Part shown: piece by piece, positions 38,466-47,780 of the stretch
How positions within the stretch are numbered: position 1 is the stretch's first letter
How the letters are laid out: every line of letters begins with the position of its first letter
From: Athripsodes cinereus
Lineage: Eukaryota; Arthropoda; Insecta; Trichoptera; Leptoceridae
Reading direction: 5' to 3'
Assembly: GCA_947579605.1 (NCBI GenBank)
Contig: OX388312.1
Location: 20,607,313 to 20,671,312 of the forward strand
DNA length: 64,000 nt
Notes under the pieces: generated by a model
Told to the model about the DNA's origin: nothing
The model's database searches: none
The model's input: the letters and a program-made list of their open reading frames with translations, nothing else
Translations under genes and position numbers: made by a program

Positions 38466-39644
38466 CTACTTCGGCGTTGGTTCGCAACAGTCGTCGCTCG
38501 CAACCAACTTGTTCGAAGACTTCCATAACACTTGTTTGTTGCCGATTGATCCCTCGACGTCAGCTGTGACGCCCAGAGAGTGAAAGTGGCACTTTACAAG
38601 ATCCTCCTGGACTAGGAACACAGGGCCTACGTCTTCGCTTGCTCTGCCACCGTGGGTCGTCCATCCCAGTGCCGTCTTGGACATCATGATGGGGTCCCCC
38701 TCTATCTCATCGAACTCTCGGCCGACAATGATCTGGACGTTGTCTTGTCCGATCAACATACGAGGTATTACCGAGGAAGGACCGCCTGATCGTCGAAGGT
38801 CATCTCTGTGACGGGCCATCAACTGTTGCGGCAGCTTAATCTTGGCCGTAGTCTGGGCCGCGACCGTATGTTGGTCGCTGTTGTCACCGGTCACGATCAC
38901 GTTCACTCTTCGCGACGTTTCATCATTGACGGTCGTACCTCCTACGCCGCGGATGCGAAGGCCCGTTACTCTGCCGGGGGCTCCAATGGCGTCGGCGACA
39001 GACGCATCGATGAGTGTGATTGTCGCACCTTCGTCCAGCAGGGCATGTATCCTAACTCTTCCGGCTGGACCCGCCACAGTGACTGGTAGTATCTTCAGTA
39101 GGACGCCCGCACTGTTATCTTGCGTCACGTTCGCCACTACTTCTCCCGTGCCTTGATCGTCAGGCGAGTTGACTGGTGGTGTGGTGTGAAGGGTAGCGTG
39201 GTGGGGTCTGCGGCAGTCACCGACTCCGCAGCGCTGGGCACGACACCTGATGAATCTGCCGTGCTCCGGAGCAAGGCACACGCGGCACAATTTTCTTTCA
39301 CACGCTATCCGCCATCTGGCATCCGTGTCAAGGCACACATAGGACACACACGTATCAGTTGAGTGGGGCCCTAAGCACATTGCACAACCACTTAGTTCAG
39401 CACTTTGGTTAACTCGTTGACTGTTATTGTTCACACGGTTGTTCGGCGCACTGTCACTGTTTGACACATTGTTCTTGTTCGGAGCACCTTTTCGACCGTT
39501 GTCACTTTGACTCCCCACATTTGGTTCGTCTACACACATGAACACCTTATTCTTCGGTGGCTTCTGTGACGTCGTCTTGAGGCGACGCTTGGTGTCCTGT
39601 AACCAATCCTCGCCGCCTCCGTCACGCATGCCACTCACGTATCT
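38466..39644 (-). pseudogene. BEL/Pao Gag C-terminus and aspartic protease
   Basis: Open from just after TAA 39645-39647 in the same frame as the upstream Gag ORF, to a stop at 38466-38468; codons 39639-39644 join the two, and the segment 38466-39638 begins with GTG, not ATG. Using that GTG as residue 1, two zinc-binding clusters are seen: C85, C88, H92, C97 and C118, C121, H126, C132 (with C137, C142 and H146 following), then the protease motif ALLDEGATITLI with D202. LDEG(S/A) is characteristic of BEL/Pao proteases. The frame ends shortly after a CHFHSLGV block, where RT would normally follow. It may be expressed only by stop-codon readthrough from Gag, or not at all. Confidence 0.85.
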
Positions 39645-41828
39645 TTAAAGCCATGCGAGGAAGTCGTGCAGCGTCACGCTGTCCCCGGGTCTCCTTCCAC
39701 TGTTGCCGAGGGTCATTCCCCAAAGTGATCTGATGCTGAAGGGGAATTTACCCACCGCCTCTCTCAGCAGGTCCTTCCTGGCGGTCACATAGCTCGGGTC
39801 GAAGCTGACGAGAGTTTCGACTGCGGCGGCAATCTCATCGTGGGCTTCCAGAATCCCCGCAGTGGACGGCTGTTCACTCAGCCGCGCTACCCGGCTAAGG
39901 TTGCTACACATGATTGCCTCCACTTCACTAGGTCTGGCGAACCTTGCTTCTAGCTCCGCCATAACGCGGGCCACCAGGCCGGGCGTATCATAGTTCAGCT
40001 TGGCTCCCACTGCTTTCTTCGCATCACCTGTCAGTCTAGACTGAAGCCGCGCCACGTTCTCGGACTCGCCTAACTGGTTGCGTTTGGTGGTGAAGTCAAA
40101 AACGTTCTTGAAAGCAGGCCACTTCATGGGGTCCCCGTCAAAATAAGGCAGCTCTACATCGCGACTCGTTAGCACGGGACCGGCGTCTCGATGTCGACGC
40201 ACCCAGTCGTCCGTGTACATATCTGAGTGGATGAGGGGCTGCGCTGAATTGGTTGACCATGATTGCGGTGGTTGTGGCGGCTGATGCACCCAATAGCCCG
40301 CAGGGATCGCGTGCGGTGTCGGCTGCAGGGCTGGCCATCCAGCTGGGGCTGCGGGCTGCGTCAGCGGCTGCTGCGGGGTTGGCCATCCAGCTGGGGCTGC
40401 GGGCTGCGTCAGCGGCTGCTGCGGGGCTGGCCATCCAGCTGGGGCTGCGGGCTGCGTCAGCGGCTGCTGCGGGGCTGGCCATCCAGCTGGGGCTGCGGGC
40501 TGCGTCGGCGGCTGCTGCGGGGTTGGCCATCCAGCTGGGGCTGCGGGCTGCGTCAGCGGCTGCTGCGGGGCTGGCCATCCAGCTGGGGCTGCGGGCTGCG
40601 TCGGCGGCTGCTTCGGGGTTGGCCATCCAGCTGGGGCTGCGGGCTGCGTCAGCGGCTGCTGCGGGGCTGGCCATCCAGCTGGGGCTGCGTGCTGCGTCGG
40701 CGGCTGCTTCGGGGTTGGCCATCCAGCTGGGGCTGCGGGCTGCGTCAGCGGCTGCTGCGGGGCAGGCCATCCAGCTGGGGCTGCGGGCTGCGTCAGCGGC
40801 TGCTGCGGGGCTGGCCATCCAGCTGGGGCTGCGGGCTGCGTCAGCAGCTGCTGCGGGGTTGGCCATCCAGCTGGGGCTGCGGGCTGCGTCAGCGGCTGCT
40901 GCGGGGCTGGCCATCCAGCTGGGACTGCGGGCTGGGTCGGCGGCTGCTGCGGGGCTGGCCATCCAGCTGGGGCTGCGGGCTGCGTCAGCGGCTGCTGCGG
41001 GGCTGGCCATCCAGCTGGGGCTGCGGGCTGCGTCAGCGGCTGCTGCGGGGCTGGCCATCCAGCTGGAGCTGCGGGCTGCGTCAGCGGCTGCTGCGGGGCT
41101 GGCCATCCAGCTGGGGCTGCGGGCTGCGTCAGCGGCTGCTGCGGGGCTGGCCATCCAGCTGGGGCTGCGGGCTGCGTCGGCGGCTGCTTCGGGGTTGGCC
41201 ATCCAGCTGGGGCTGCGGGCTGCGTCAGCGGCTGCTGCGGGGCTGGCCATCCAGCTGGGACTGCGTGCTGGGTCGGCGGCTGCTGCGGGGCTGGCCATCC
41301 AGCTGGGGCTGCGGGCTGCGTCAACGGCTGCTGCGGGGCTGGCCATCCAGCTGGGGCTGCGGGCTGCGTCAGCGGCTGCTGCGGGGCTGGCCATCCAGCT
41401 GGGGCTGCGGGCTGCGTCAGCGGCTGCTGCGGGGCTGGCCATCCAGCTGGGGCTGCGGGCTGCGTCAGCGGCTGCTGCGGGGCTGGCCATCCAGCTGGGG
41501 CTGCGGGCTGCGTCAGCGGCTGCTGCGGGGCTGGCCATCCAGCTGGGGCTGCGGGCTGCGTCGGCGGCTGCTGCGGGGCTGACCGTCCAGCTGTTGCTGC
41601 GGGTTGCGATGCTCTGGCTTCCGCAAGTTGCTGCTGGAGCTCTGCGATGATGTCAGCATCCTCAGCAGTGGCGCGATTCTGCTCCTTGATCTGTCTGCGC
41701 AGCTGCTTGAGGGTCTCGTCAGTGGCTGTGTCTGACGAGGAGTCTGATGATTCTTCAACATCAGGGACGGGAGCATCCGATGTGGAGGCGTCCACGTCGA
41801 AGGCTTTCTTCTTGTGGCGTAATTCCAT
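39645..41828 (-). CDS. BEL/Pao Gag with large proline-rich tandem repeat
   Basis: 727 residues from ATG 41828, about 40 nt inside the 5' LTR, to TAA 39645-39647. Residues 1-80 include an acidic stretch and a coiled-coil-like segment (LKQLRRQIKEQNRATAED). Then come 26 tandem 16-residue units, consensus PLTQPAAPAGWPAPQQ, with a degenerate unit at each end. From about residue 555 the BEL/Pao Gag-type region (DUF1759-like) follows, with PYFDGDPMKWPAFKNVF and LTGDAKKAV. The TAA is in frame with the protease segment 39638-38466, so Gag-protease would be one ORF but for this codon. BEL elements usually have one Gag-Pol ORF, so the stop is either a mutation or a readthrough site. The repeat is not a usual Gag feature. 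Confidence 0.88.
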   Translation of the reverse strand: MELRHKKKAFDVDASTSDAPVPDVEESSDSSSDTATDETLKQLRRQIKEQNRATAEDADIIAELQQQLAEARASQPAATAGRSAPQQPPTQPAAPAGWPAPQQPLTQPAAPAGWPAPQQPLTQPAAPAGWPAPQQPLTQPAAPAGWPAPQQPLTQPAAPAGWPAPQQPLTQPAAPAGWPAPQQPPTQHAVPAGWPAPQQPLTQPAAPAGWPTPKQPPTQPAAPAGWPAPQQPLTQPAAPAGWPAPQQPLTQPAAPAGWPAPQQPLTQPAAPAGWPAPQQPLTQPAAPAGWPAPQQPPTQPAVPAGWPAPQQPLTQPAAPAGWPTPQQLLTQPAAPAGWPAPQQPLTQPAAPAGWPAPQQPLTQPAAPAGWPTPKQPPTQHAAPAGWPAPQQPLTQPAAPAGWPTPKQPPTQPAAPAGWPAPQQPLTQPAAPAGWPTPQQPPTQPAAPAGWPAPQQPLTQPAAPAGWPAPQQPLTQPAAPAGWPTPQQPLTQPAAPAGWPALQPTPHAIPAGYWVHQPPQPPQSWSTNSAQPLIHSDMYTDDWVRRHRDAGPVLTSRDVELPYFDGDPMKWPAFKNVFDFTTKRNQLGESENVARLQSRLTGDAKKAVGAKLNYDTPGLVARVMAELEARFARPSEVEAIMCSNLSRVARLSEQPSTAGILEAHDEIAAAVETLVSFDPSYVTARKDLLREAVGKFPFSIRSLWGMTLGNSGRRPGDSVTLHDFLAWL
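40322..41590 (-). repeat. 48-bp minisatellite within BEL/Pao Gag (26 copies)
   Basis: Copies of a 48-bp unit, recognisable by GGCCATCCAGCTGGGGCTGC every 48 nt from about 40334 to 41534 (26 matches with few substitutions). 48 is a multiple of three, so every frame stays open: minus frames of 727 and 466 codons and plus frames of 465 and 439 codons overlap here. Only the 727-codon frame continues into recognisable Gag domains, so the others are shadows. Units with K for Q (PTPKQPPTQ) or V for A are scattered, showing duplication after divergence. Confidence 0.95.
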
Positions 41829-41851
41829 CTTGGTGGCGGTGTGGGATCCTT

Positions 41852-41865
41852 GGGTCGAAGGACCA
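41852..41865 (-). other. BEL/Pao primer-binding site candidate
   Basis: Three nt inside the 5' LTR the minus strand reads TGGTCCTTCGACCC. It begins with the TGG that pairs to a tRNA CCA end and includes a TTCGA-type T-arm sequence. I do not name the tRNA. Confidence 0.65.
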
Positions 41866-41868
41866 ACT

Positions 41869-42778
41869 TGTGCGGGACGGAGTCCGACTCAGACTGCCCA
41901 GGCCACAAGTGAACTGTATCTCCGGTTGGTGTGGAGTCGGGGGTGAGTGAGGGGGCCGCGGGTACCCACACACGGGCCTCGATGTATCTCTGCCTATATC
42001 CGGTGCGTCGTTGTTGAGGTGACTCAGCTGCCGTTACCCTCAACAACACGTCGGAGACTCCCTTCGTTCGTCGACCTGGGGATGTTTACTTCCACCGGGC
42101 ACGACTCCGTCGTAACACCTAGGCGCAGCTAACCTGTGTACTCGCAAGCACTCGCTACCGGGCAATGATCCCGATAGCACTGACTGTATTGAGGACACAA
42201 GAAGCTACACGGCGGCGTATCGACGAAGAAGTACTCGGCTCACGGTAACCACCTCAGTGCCAATTCACTTGGAAGCTCGTCTGTGCAGGGAAGGTGTAGG
42301 ACAGCTGAAGCCAAAGTTCCAATCCAGTGTAGTGGTCAGCAGTGGTAGTCCAATCCAGTCCAGTCCAAGAGAGCAGTTGAGGTAGTCAGTAGTAAAAGCC
42401 AGGTTGATTGTTCCGAAGAGAGTGGTTTTATTTAGTGAAATGTATTACTTATAAAGCGGCCGATACACGCCGACCTTGACCCAGCCGACAGTGGCTGAGT
42501 GTGAGGTGCGCGCGGTTACCGGCCGACGTAAATAACTCCCACCCCTGCGCGAGCGTGTCATTCATATACCGACCGCCGCACAGGGAGGAGCTCTCACTAT
42601 GAAACATGATTTATGCAATTATTACATACATGTACGGGACAGGGCGCTCCGCACGGGTGGGTATACAGGCATGAGAGCTTTATTTGTACCCACGCCGTGT
42701 GTGCGGTGTCTTACAATTATATGTTATTATTTGCAATTGATTATACTGCTAGGGCTGAGGCGTACCAGGTTCGGTACA
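41869..42778 (-). repeat. BEL/Pao 5' LTR
   Basis: 910 bp, no difference from 37117-38026 seen by eye. Followed on the right by the ACTAG target duplication. The promoter lies here on the minus strand. Confidence 0.95.
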
Positions 42779-42783
42779 ACTAG

Positions 42784-43629
42784 TAAAAATTCAAAAAAAA
42801 AATCGGTTATTTAATATTTATTTATTTTAATGATGAAGTATTTATGTATTTTATTTTATTATAGAAACAAACCTAGTAGGTAATAAACTTTTCTCATTGG
42901 GACAAATCATCCTTGTAGGATGCTATGTCATAAATGAAAAAAAAAAAACTTTTCGCATGTCTACGTAAATTAAAAAAAAAGTAGAAACTATAATGATACG
43001 ACAAATAATATTGTTAAAATAACTCATTTCGTCGACAGATCAAACAGCAATCAGCGAATAATATACTTTAGGCAAAAACATGATATGAATTGATCAATCT
43101 GAAATAATCATATATGAATGACACTTATATTGAATATATTTCATATGGGATTGAGAGGAAGAACAGCACGTTCATTACGTACACTTGTGAAATATACCGT
43201 GCGTGTGTGAATAGATAAATATATAAAATATAGTAAACACGATGGTGTGTCACTCCTGACCGTTGGTTTTTTTATTTCAAACTGTAATCTAGAATGAATG
43301 AGATATAGAGAGGTATTTTAGTTATGAATGCAGTGACGAATATTGATTTATAAAAATCGTTGACGGAAAAATTTAACGTGGTCATAGACCAGACCAACCA
43401 AAATGCTATGATTGCAACAGTGCAAATTGGACTAACTCTATTTTGGAAGTGGAAGAAAAAAAAAACTCTATTTTGGCAAGCAATATGATTAAAAAAAAAT
43501 TATTTTATATCACATCTCCAAATTGCTTCGTTTAGAAGTTTTATTTTTTATTTTGTTTATAATATCTATGGAAACCAAATTCAAATTTTGATAAAAAGTC
43601 GGAATGTTATTTTTAAAGCAGATTGATGA
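42784..43629. other. Unassigned AT-rich DNA
   Basis: No gene or repeat family recognised. Confidence 0.4.
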
Positions 43630-43734
43630 CCCTTTCACTACACAAGCTTTTAGCTTAGTGTGAAAGGTGTATAAGGTTGTATTTGGGTTTATAAAAAAGC
43701 CCAGATAGGTATATCTTTTTCATTAAAAAAAAAA
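43630..43734 (+). repeat. SINE S1 copy, 5'-truncated
   Basis: CCCTTTCACTACACAAGC, TTTTAGCTTAGTGTGAAAGG, TGTATAAGGTTGTATTTGGG and a CCCAGATA-rich end with A tail match the 3' two thirds of the SINE at 61369. An insertion (GATAGGTATATC for GATATATC) shows divergence. Confidence 0.85.
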
Positions 43735-46700
43735 GTCAAACTAAGGCTCACTTTTGGATTTGTTACCAGTTGGGCTATTCAATGGAAGTTCTATTATTTT
43801 TTAGGTCAAGATTTTAGAAGGACTGTACAGTGATCAAAGGCTCGTAAGTATGGTACATGCTAAAAATATGAGAACTCGAATACAGGTCAATAGTTCACTT
43901 TGCATTTGTTTGGCTATAAAGGATATACATAAGTCATATAAACGGACTAAATACTTCTGTAGAGATTTTTCGTTCTACTGTCACAACATTTCCATCCACA
44001 AAGCATTTCTATATATTTTAACATAGAGGTTGGGACACAATCCACTGACCTAATAATAAATACCGTGGCTTAGCTAATTGATGGAACGGGGTGGTTTTAA
44101 TGAACAATAGAAATGTGACGGTGACGTGATGTAAATGGATTTAATTTATTAGTGCTAATTCCACTTGGTACATCACAATAAAACCCTTTTCTCTGTCATT
44201 TGTCTAAAATCTACATTTATGAAAGAGTAAGTACCTACCCGATTTAAAATAATCGACCGCTCCCTTAGTAAAGTTTGCAATTACTTACCCACCAAGTTAA
44301 CAATGCATAACGTTTTTGTTTATAATATGAAGGTTCTGGGTAACAATTAAAATTCTATTATTGAGAGACCCTCCAATTTTCTGCTCGTAAGAACTATTTA
44401 ATCACATATGACAGATACCTACTGGGCAAATCCCTGACAAATAAAACGCCAAGATATTTTTCGTTTTGGAAGTAACAGCTCTACATACCTATCGTGTTTC
44501 TAAGATATCGTAATTTTTAATTATTAAATGTTGTGTGGAGTAGGCACGCGGCGGTGTTCCACGTAAGTTTTCAAATATGCTGCAAATGGTAGATGTTATG
44601 TATAAAAAGTAAAGACGTTATAAATCTTCAATTCAAATTAAGGTTTGCGACCCAAATATTAAAAAATAACATTGAGTATCATCACAAAACAATCCAAATA
44701 TTTTCCTTAAATTATTTTTAATAAAAAGGGGCTGTATAAATACGGTGAATTAAAATCAGAAAAAAAAAAACAAAATAAAATAATATTTTCAGGTGTTCTA
44801 TTTGTATGAAGATTAACAAAGAATGACGAATATAAAACATTATTATTACTGAATGTCAAAAAAGATAGAGGTACTTCTACAAAATGAGGCATAATCTACA
44901 TTCTATCAACATTAGTAATATTAAGATTTCGGTCATCTGTTAAATTATGTATTTATTTTTGACAAAAAATATTCTTTATACAAAAGCAAAGAAAAAAAAA
45001 CAAACTTCTGTATGGGTGAATAAAAAAAAAATCTAAAAGCCAACTAGGCTTCCAATGAAGAAAGTGAAAAAAAGAAAATGGTATGATTACGTCGTAAAAA
45101 ATCTCGCCTTATACCTGCAAATAAAATGAATTTAATATTTTATAAGAGTGTACGTACATAATGATATTTACATTACGTTGCCTACGGCTCGGCTGGCAGA
45201 CTTCGAAGCTTAGAAGAGCTTTAACGTGATTAACAATTTAATCCCTGTCCCAACTTGTGTCATCTGATTACTGGCCTGCGTTGCAGATATGGGTTCTACA
45301 CGTATAACGTCAACGTTCACATACATAATTAAATACAACATCCCCCAAAACACCGTAATAACAAAAATGCTTCAGTAAAATAAAATGTTGTTTTCTTATT
45401 TTGATATAAAGAAGAGTTGTCAGAAAAACAACATACCTATATTGTTATGAAATATCTTCCATCAGCGATGATACAAAAATCAAATGTAATTTTTATTTTA
45501 GTTGCGATTTTAAAATATCTCAATACATTAAATTTGATTTACATATATAGTTGCGAACGGCCGAAAAGAGGATATCTATAAGAAAGAATTAACAAAAAAA
45601 ACGTCGATGGCACATTAAAAAAACATTAAAGAGTTCCTTTTGAGCTCCTATGTACATATCAATGTTATTTTTAAAAAGGTAAATTTTGCTTTTTATTATT
45701 TTCAAAATAAAAATAGTAATAACCTTTAACATTTTTGTAAATGCACCGATTTGTGAAAAAACACCTCGAGAGCTGGATTGCGAATCATACCACCTACCAA
45801 ACAATAAGGTCTTAACCCCGTTTTGAAAACCACCACACTATCCAAAGTAAACGAGTAAAGCTTAGTATATTCTTCTTTTTCATACTCTTTTCAAAGTTCC
45901 CTCGGGAGAGTAAGGCAAAAACCATTCTCCTGCATTCAGAGTTTCTCTGCACTAATTGAGTTATCACTTCTCACAACATTCCTGAATCTTTGATGATGAC
46001 CTTAAAGGAATTGTATATTGTGAAAGAGGGAGTAAAAGAACACCCTTAATAAACAAAATAACGTCCTTATAAAATCACTTGTTTTCGTTATAATTTCTAC
46101 GAATGCTTAAAATAATGAAACCGTTGTTATCTGGTATGGGATCCTTAAAAAGTGAGAATCAAATTATGAGTAGGTACACAGTGTCTCCTTATTCTTTTCA
46201 AGGTTTCCACGGGGAATAGTGAACCATTACATAAATAATTCAGCTTTTTATATGTAGGTATGTATGTTTTATTGTTACGTGCTTTTAGTAAATTGTTTAC
46301 ATGGAATATTTGTTACACCAGTGAGTGATACGAAAGATATATTTCTTTAAATATATTATAAAGAGTTGTTACAATGTAGATGGAATTGGTATAAATTTAT
46401 TTACGAAATCGAGATTGAAAATGAAATCAATGGTTTGAATTATAGGATTTATCTATAATCATTAGAAATTTTTTTTTTTTATTTTGATTTTGAAAGTTTT
46501 TTAAAGCTCTTTTACTGAAATTGAACTCGTAAATGAATTTTCAATGCGATTATTTATTGGTTAATTCTGTTATAAATTAACTAATAAAAACATGTTTTAA
46601 TTTGAAAATCTGCGAATCGTGTTGTAAATACTACTGTAGCACAATGAATGAGTCCATAAAGTCGTTGATAGACATTAATATGACACTAATGTACCTAACT

Positions 46701-46829
46701 TCTCCATTCAGAGTGACTGCTTTATATTACTGTGTGACCTGTTACATACTGTGTGAATATTCAGCTATCAGATTTAGGGACGCTTGTCAAATTTCAATGC
46801 GACATAATATCATTATTTAATTATATATT
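43735..46829. other. Unassigned AT-rich DNA
   Basis: No supported gene. Two loosely similar stretches (45885-45925 and 46185-46220, both with CTTTTCAA-GTT-C-C-GGG) may be fragments of one repeat. Otherwise featureless. Confidence 0.4.
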
Positions 46830-47156
46830 GGGTTATACACCGCAGACGTCCTCAGGGGTCGTGAGTTGGTTGATTGGGGCACAAGACAGAAGGATACACT
46901 AGTTATTCATTAAAAACGTTTCCTTTATTTGTCCCTTGTCACAATACATCATCGTCGGGCAACCTCCATTGGCTGCCATCCACAAAAATTAGACCATCCG
47001 ACTTCGTAGTATGGGTGCCAGGCTCTCGCAGCCCCTACTGCAAGGTTGCCTCTGAGACAGGTGTCGATATGGACGAACCGATAGCTATTCTAACCCACTT
47101 GACGACCCGGAGACTAGGACCGCCTCTGTTGGCAATTACCACGTAAAGTTATTGGA

Positions 47157-47243
<87 letters not shown>

Positions 47244-47780
47244 AAAGATATATCTGGGTTTTGTTATAAACCCAAATACAACCTTATACACCTTTCACAG
47301 TAAGCTAAAAGCTTGTGTCGTGAAAGGGGAGTTTGCCGGCACCTGGGATCGAACCACGGTCCCCCTGTTCACGAGGCCGAGACTCTACCTCCAGACTATC
47401 GACGAAATTGACAGAACACTTTTCATCTGTATTGAATTTAAGTTTTTATAGTATGGTTTATCAGAAGGATGGCTTTAAGAGACTTACCACTATGACTGCG
47501 GTTATGTGTTAATGTCCAATGTCTCGCCGGGTCTACAATCACTTTATTTTCACTTCCTTTTTGTTTTTTGACTTTGTCTTCATTCTTTTTTTAGGTTATA
47601 TCGGACCAAATATCTTTTTCTTAGACAATGGTTGATAACTATCGGTCGCCACGAGGTGACACCAAATAAAATTAAATAACTGAGACGTATGTCTCCAACT
47701 GTCCCGGAGTCCTCTTATCGAATTAACTCTATACATTATATTCGCGGGTCGTTATTTTTTTATATCAAATTTGTAACAAC
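46830..47780 (-). mobile_element. Possible solo LTR or unknown repeat, with a SINE inside
   Basis: A GC-richer block whose minus strand starts TGTTACAAATTTG (47780), contains an AATAAA (about 46930, in GGGACAAATAAAGG) and ends near a TATAACCCA. This looks like an LTR, but I found no target duplication and no second copy, so both ends are guesses. Excluding the SINE (47159-47406), about 700 bp remain. No coding region is recognised; the frame 46874-47146 is not protein-like. Confidence 0.25.
47159..47406 (-). repeat. SINE S1, full length with 81-nt poly(A)
   Basis: Minus-strand tRNA-derived SINE. Head: TAGTCTGGAGG (A-box like) and GGTTCGATCCC (B box, + strand 47345-47355 reverse complemented). 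Body: CAAGCTTTTAGCTTACTGTG and TATTTGGGTTTATAACAAAACCC. The tail is a run of 81 A (+ strand T from 47159 to 47239). Flanking ATTGGACA and ATTGACA may be an imperfect target duplication. RNA polymerase III boxes mark it as a SINE rather than a tRNA gene. The long pure tail suggests recent insertion. Confidence 0.92.

Larger units (their letters stand above)
37117..42778 (-). mobile_element. BEL/Pao-type LTR element lacking RT and integrase
   Basis: 5662 bp on the minus strand. LTRs are 910 bp each, begin TGTG and end TACA on the + strand, and look identical. Target duplication ACTAG at 37112-37116 and 42779-42783. The internal region is only 3842 bp and encodes Gag (39645-41828) and a Gag-end plus protease segment (38466-39638); RT, RNase H and integrase are missing. 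GC content is far above the surroundings. It is a non-autonomous derivative that looks recently inserted. BEL/Pao assignment rests on the Gag region, the paired zinc fingers and the LDEGA protease motif. Confidence 0.93.

Noticed and set aside
40138..41650. Three further long open frames (466, 465 and 439 codons) over the minisatellite
   Set aside because: They exist because the 48-bp unit is a multiple of three and lacks stops in these frames; none continues into a recognisable domain.
37006..42814. Pairs of identical short frames at 37006-37380/41761-42132 and 37847-38137/42599-42814
   Set aside because: They are the two LTRs of the BEL/Pao element, not duplicated genes.
47152..47451. Frame encoding a long polyphenylalanine run
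   Set aside because: It is the SINE poly(A) tail read on the opposite strand.
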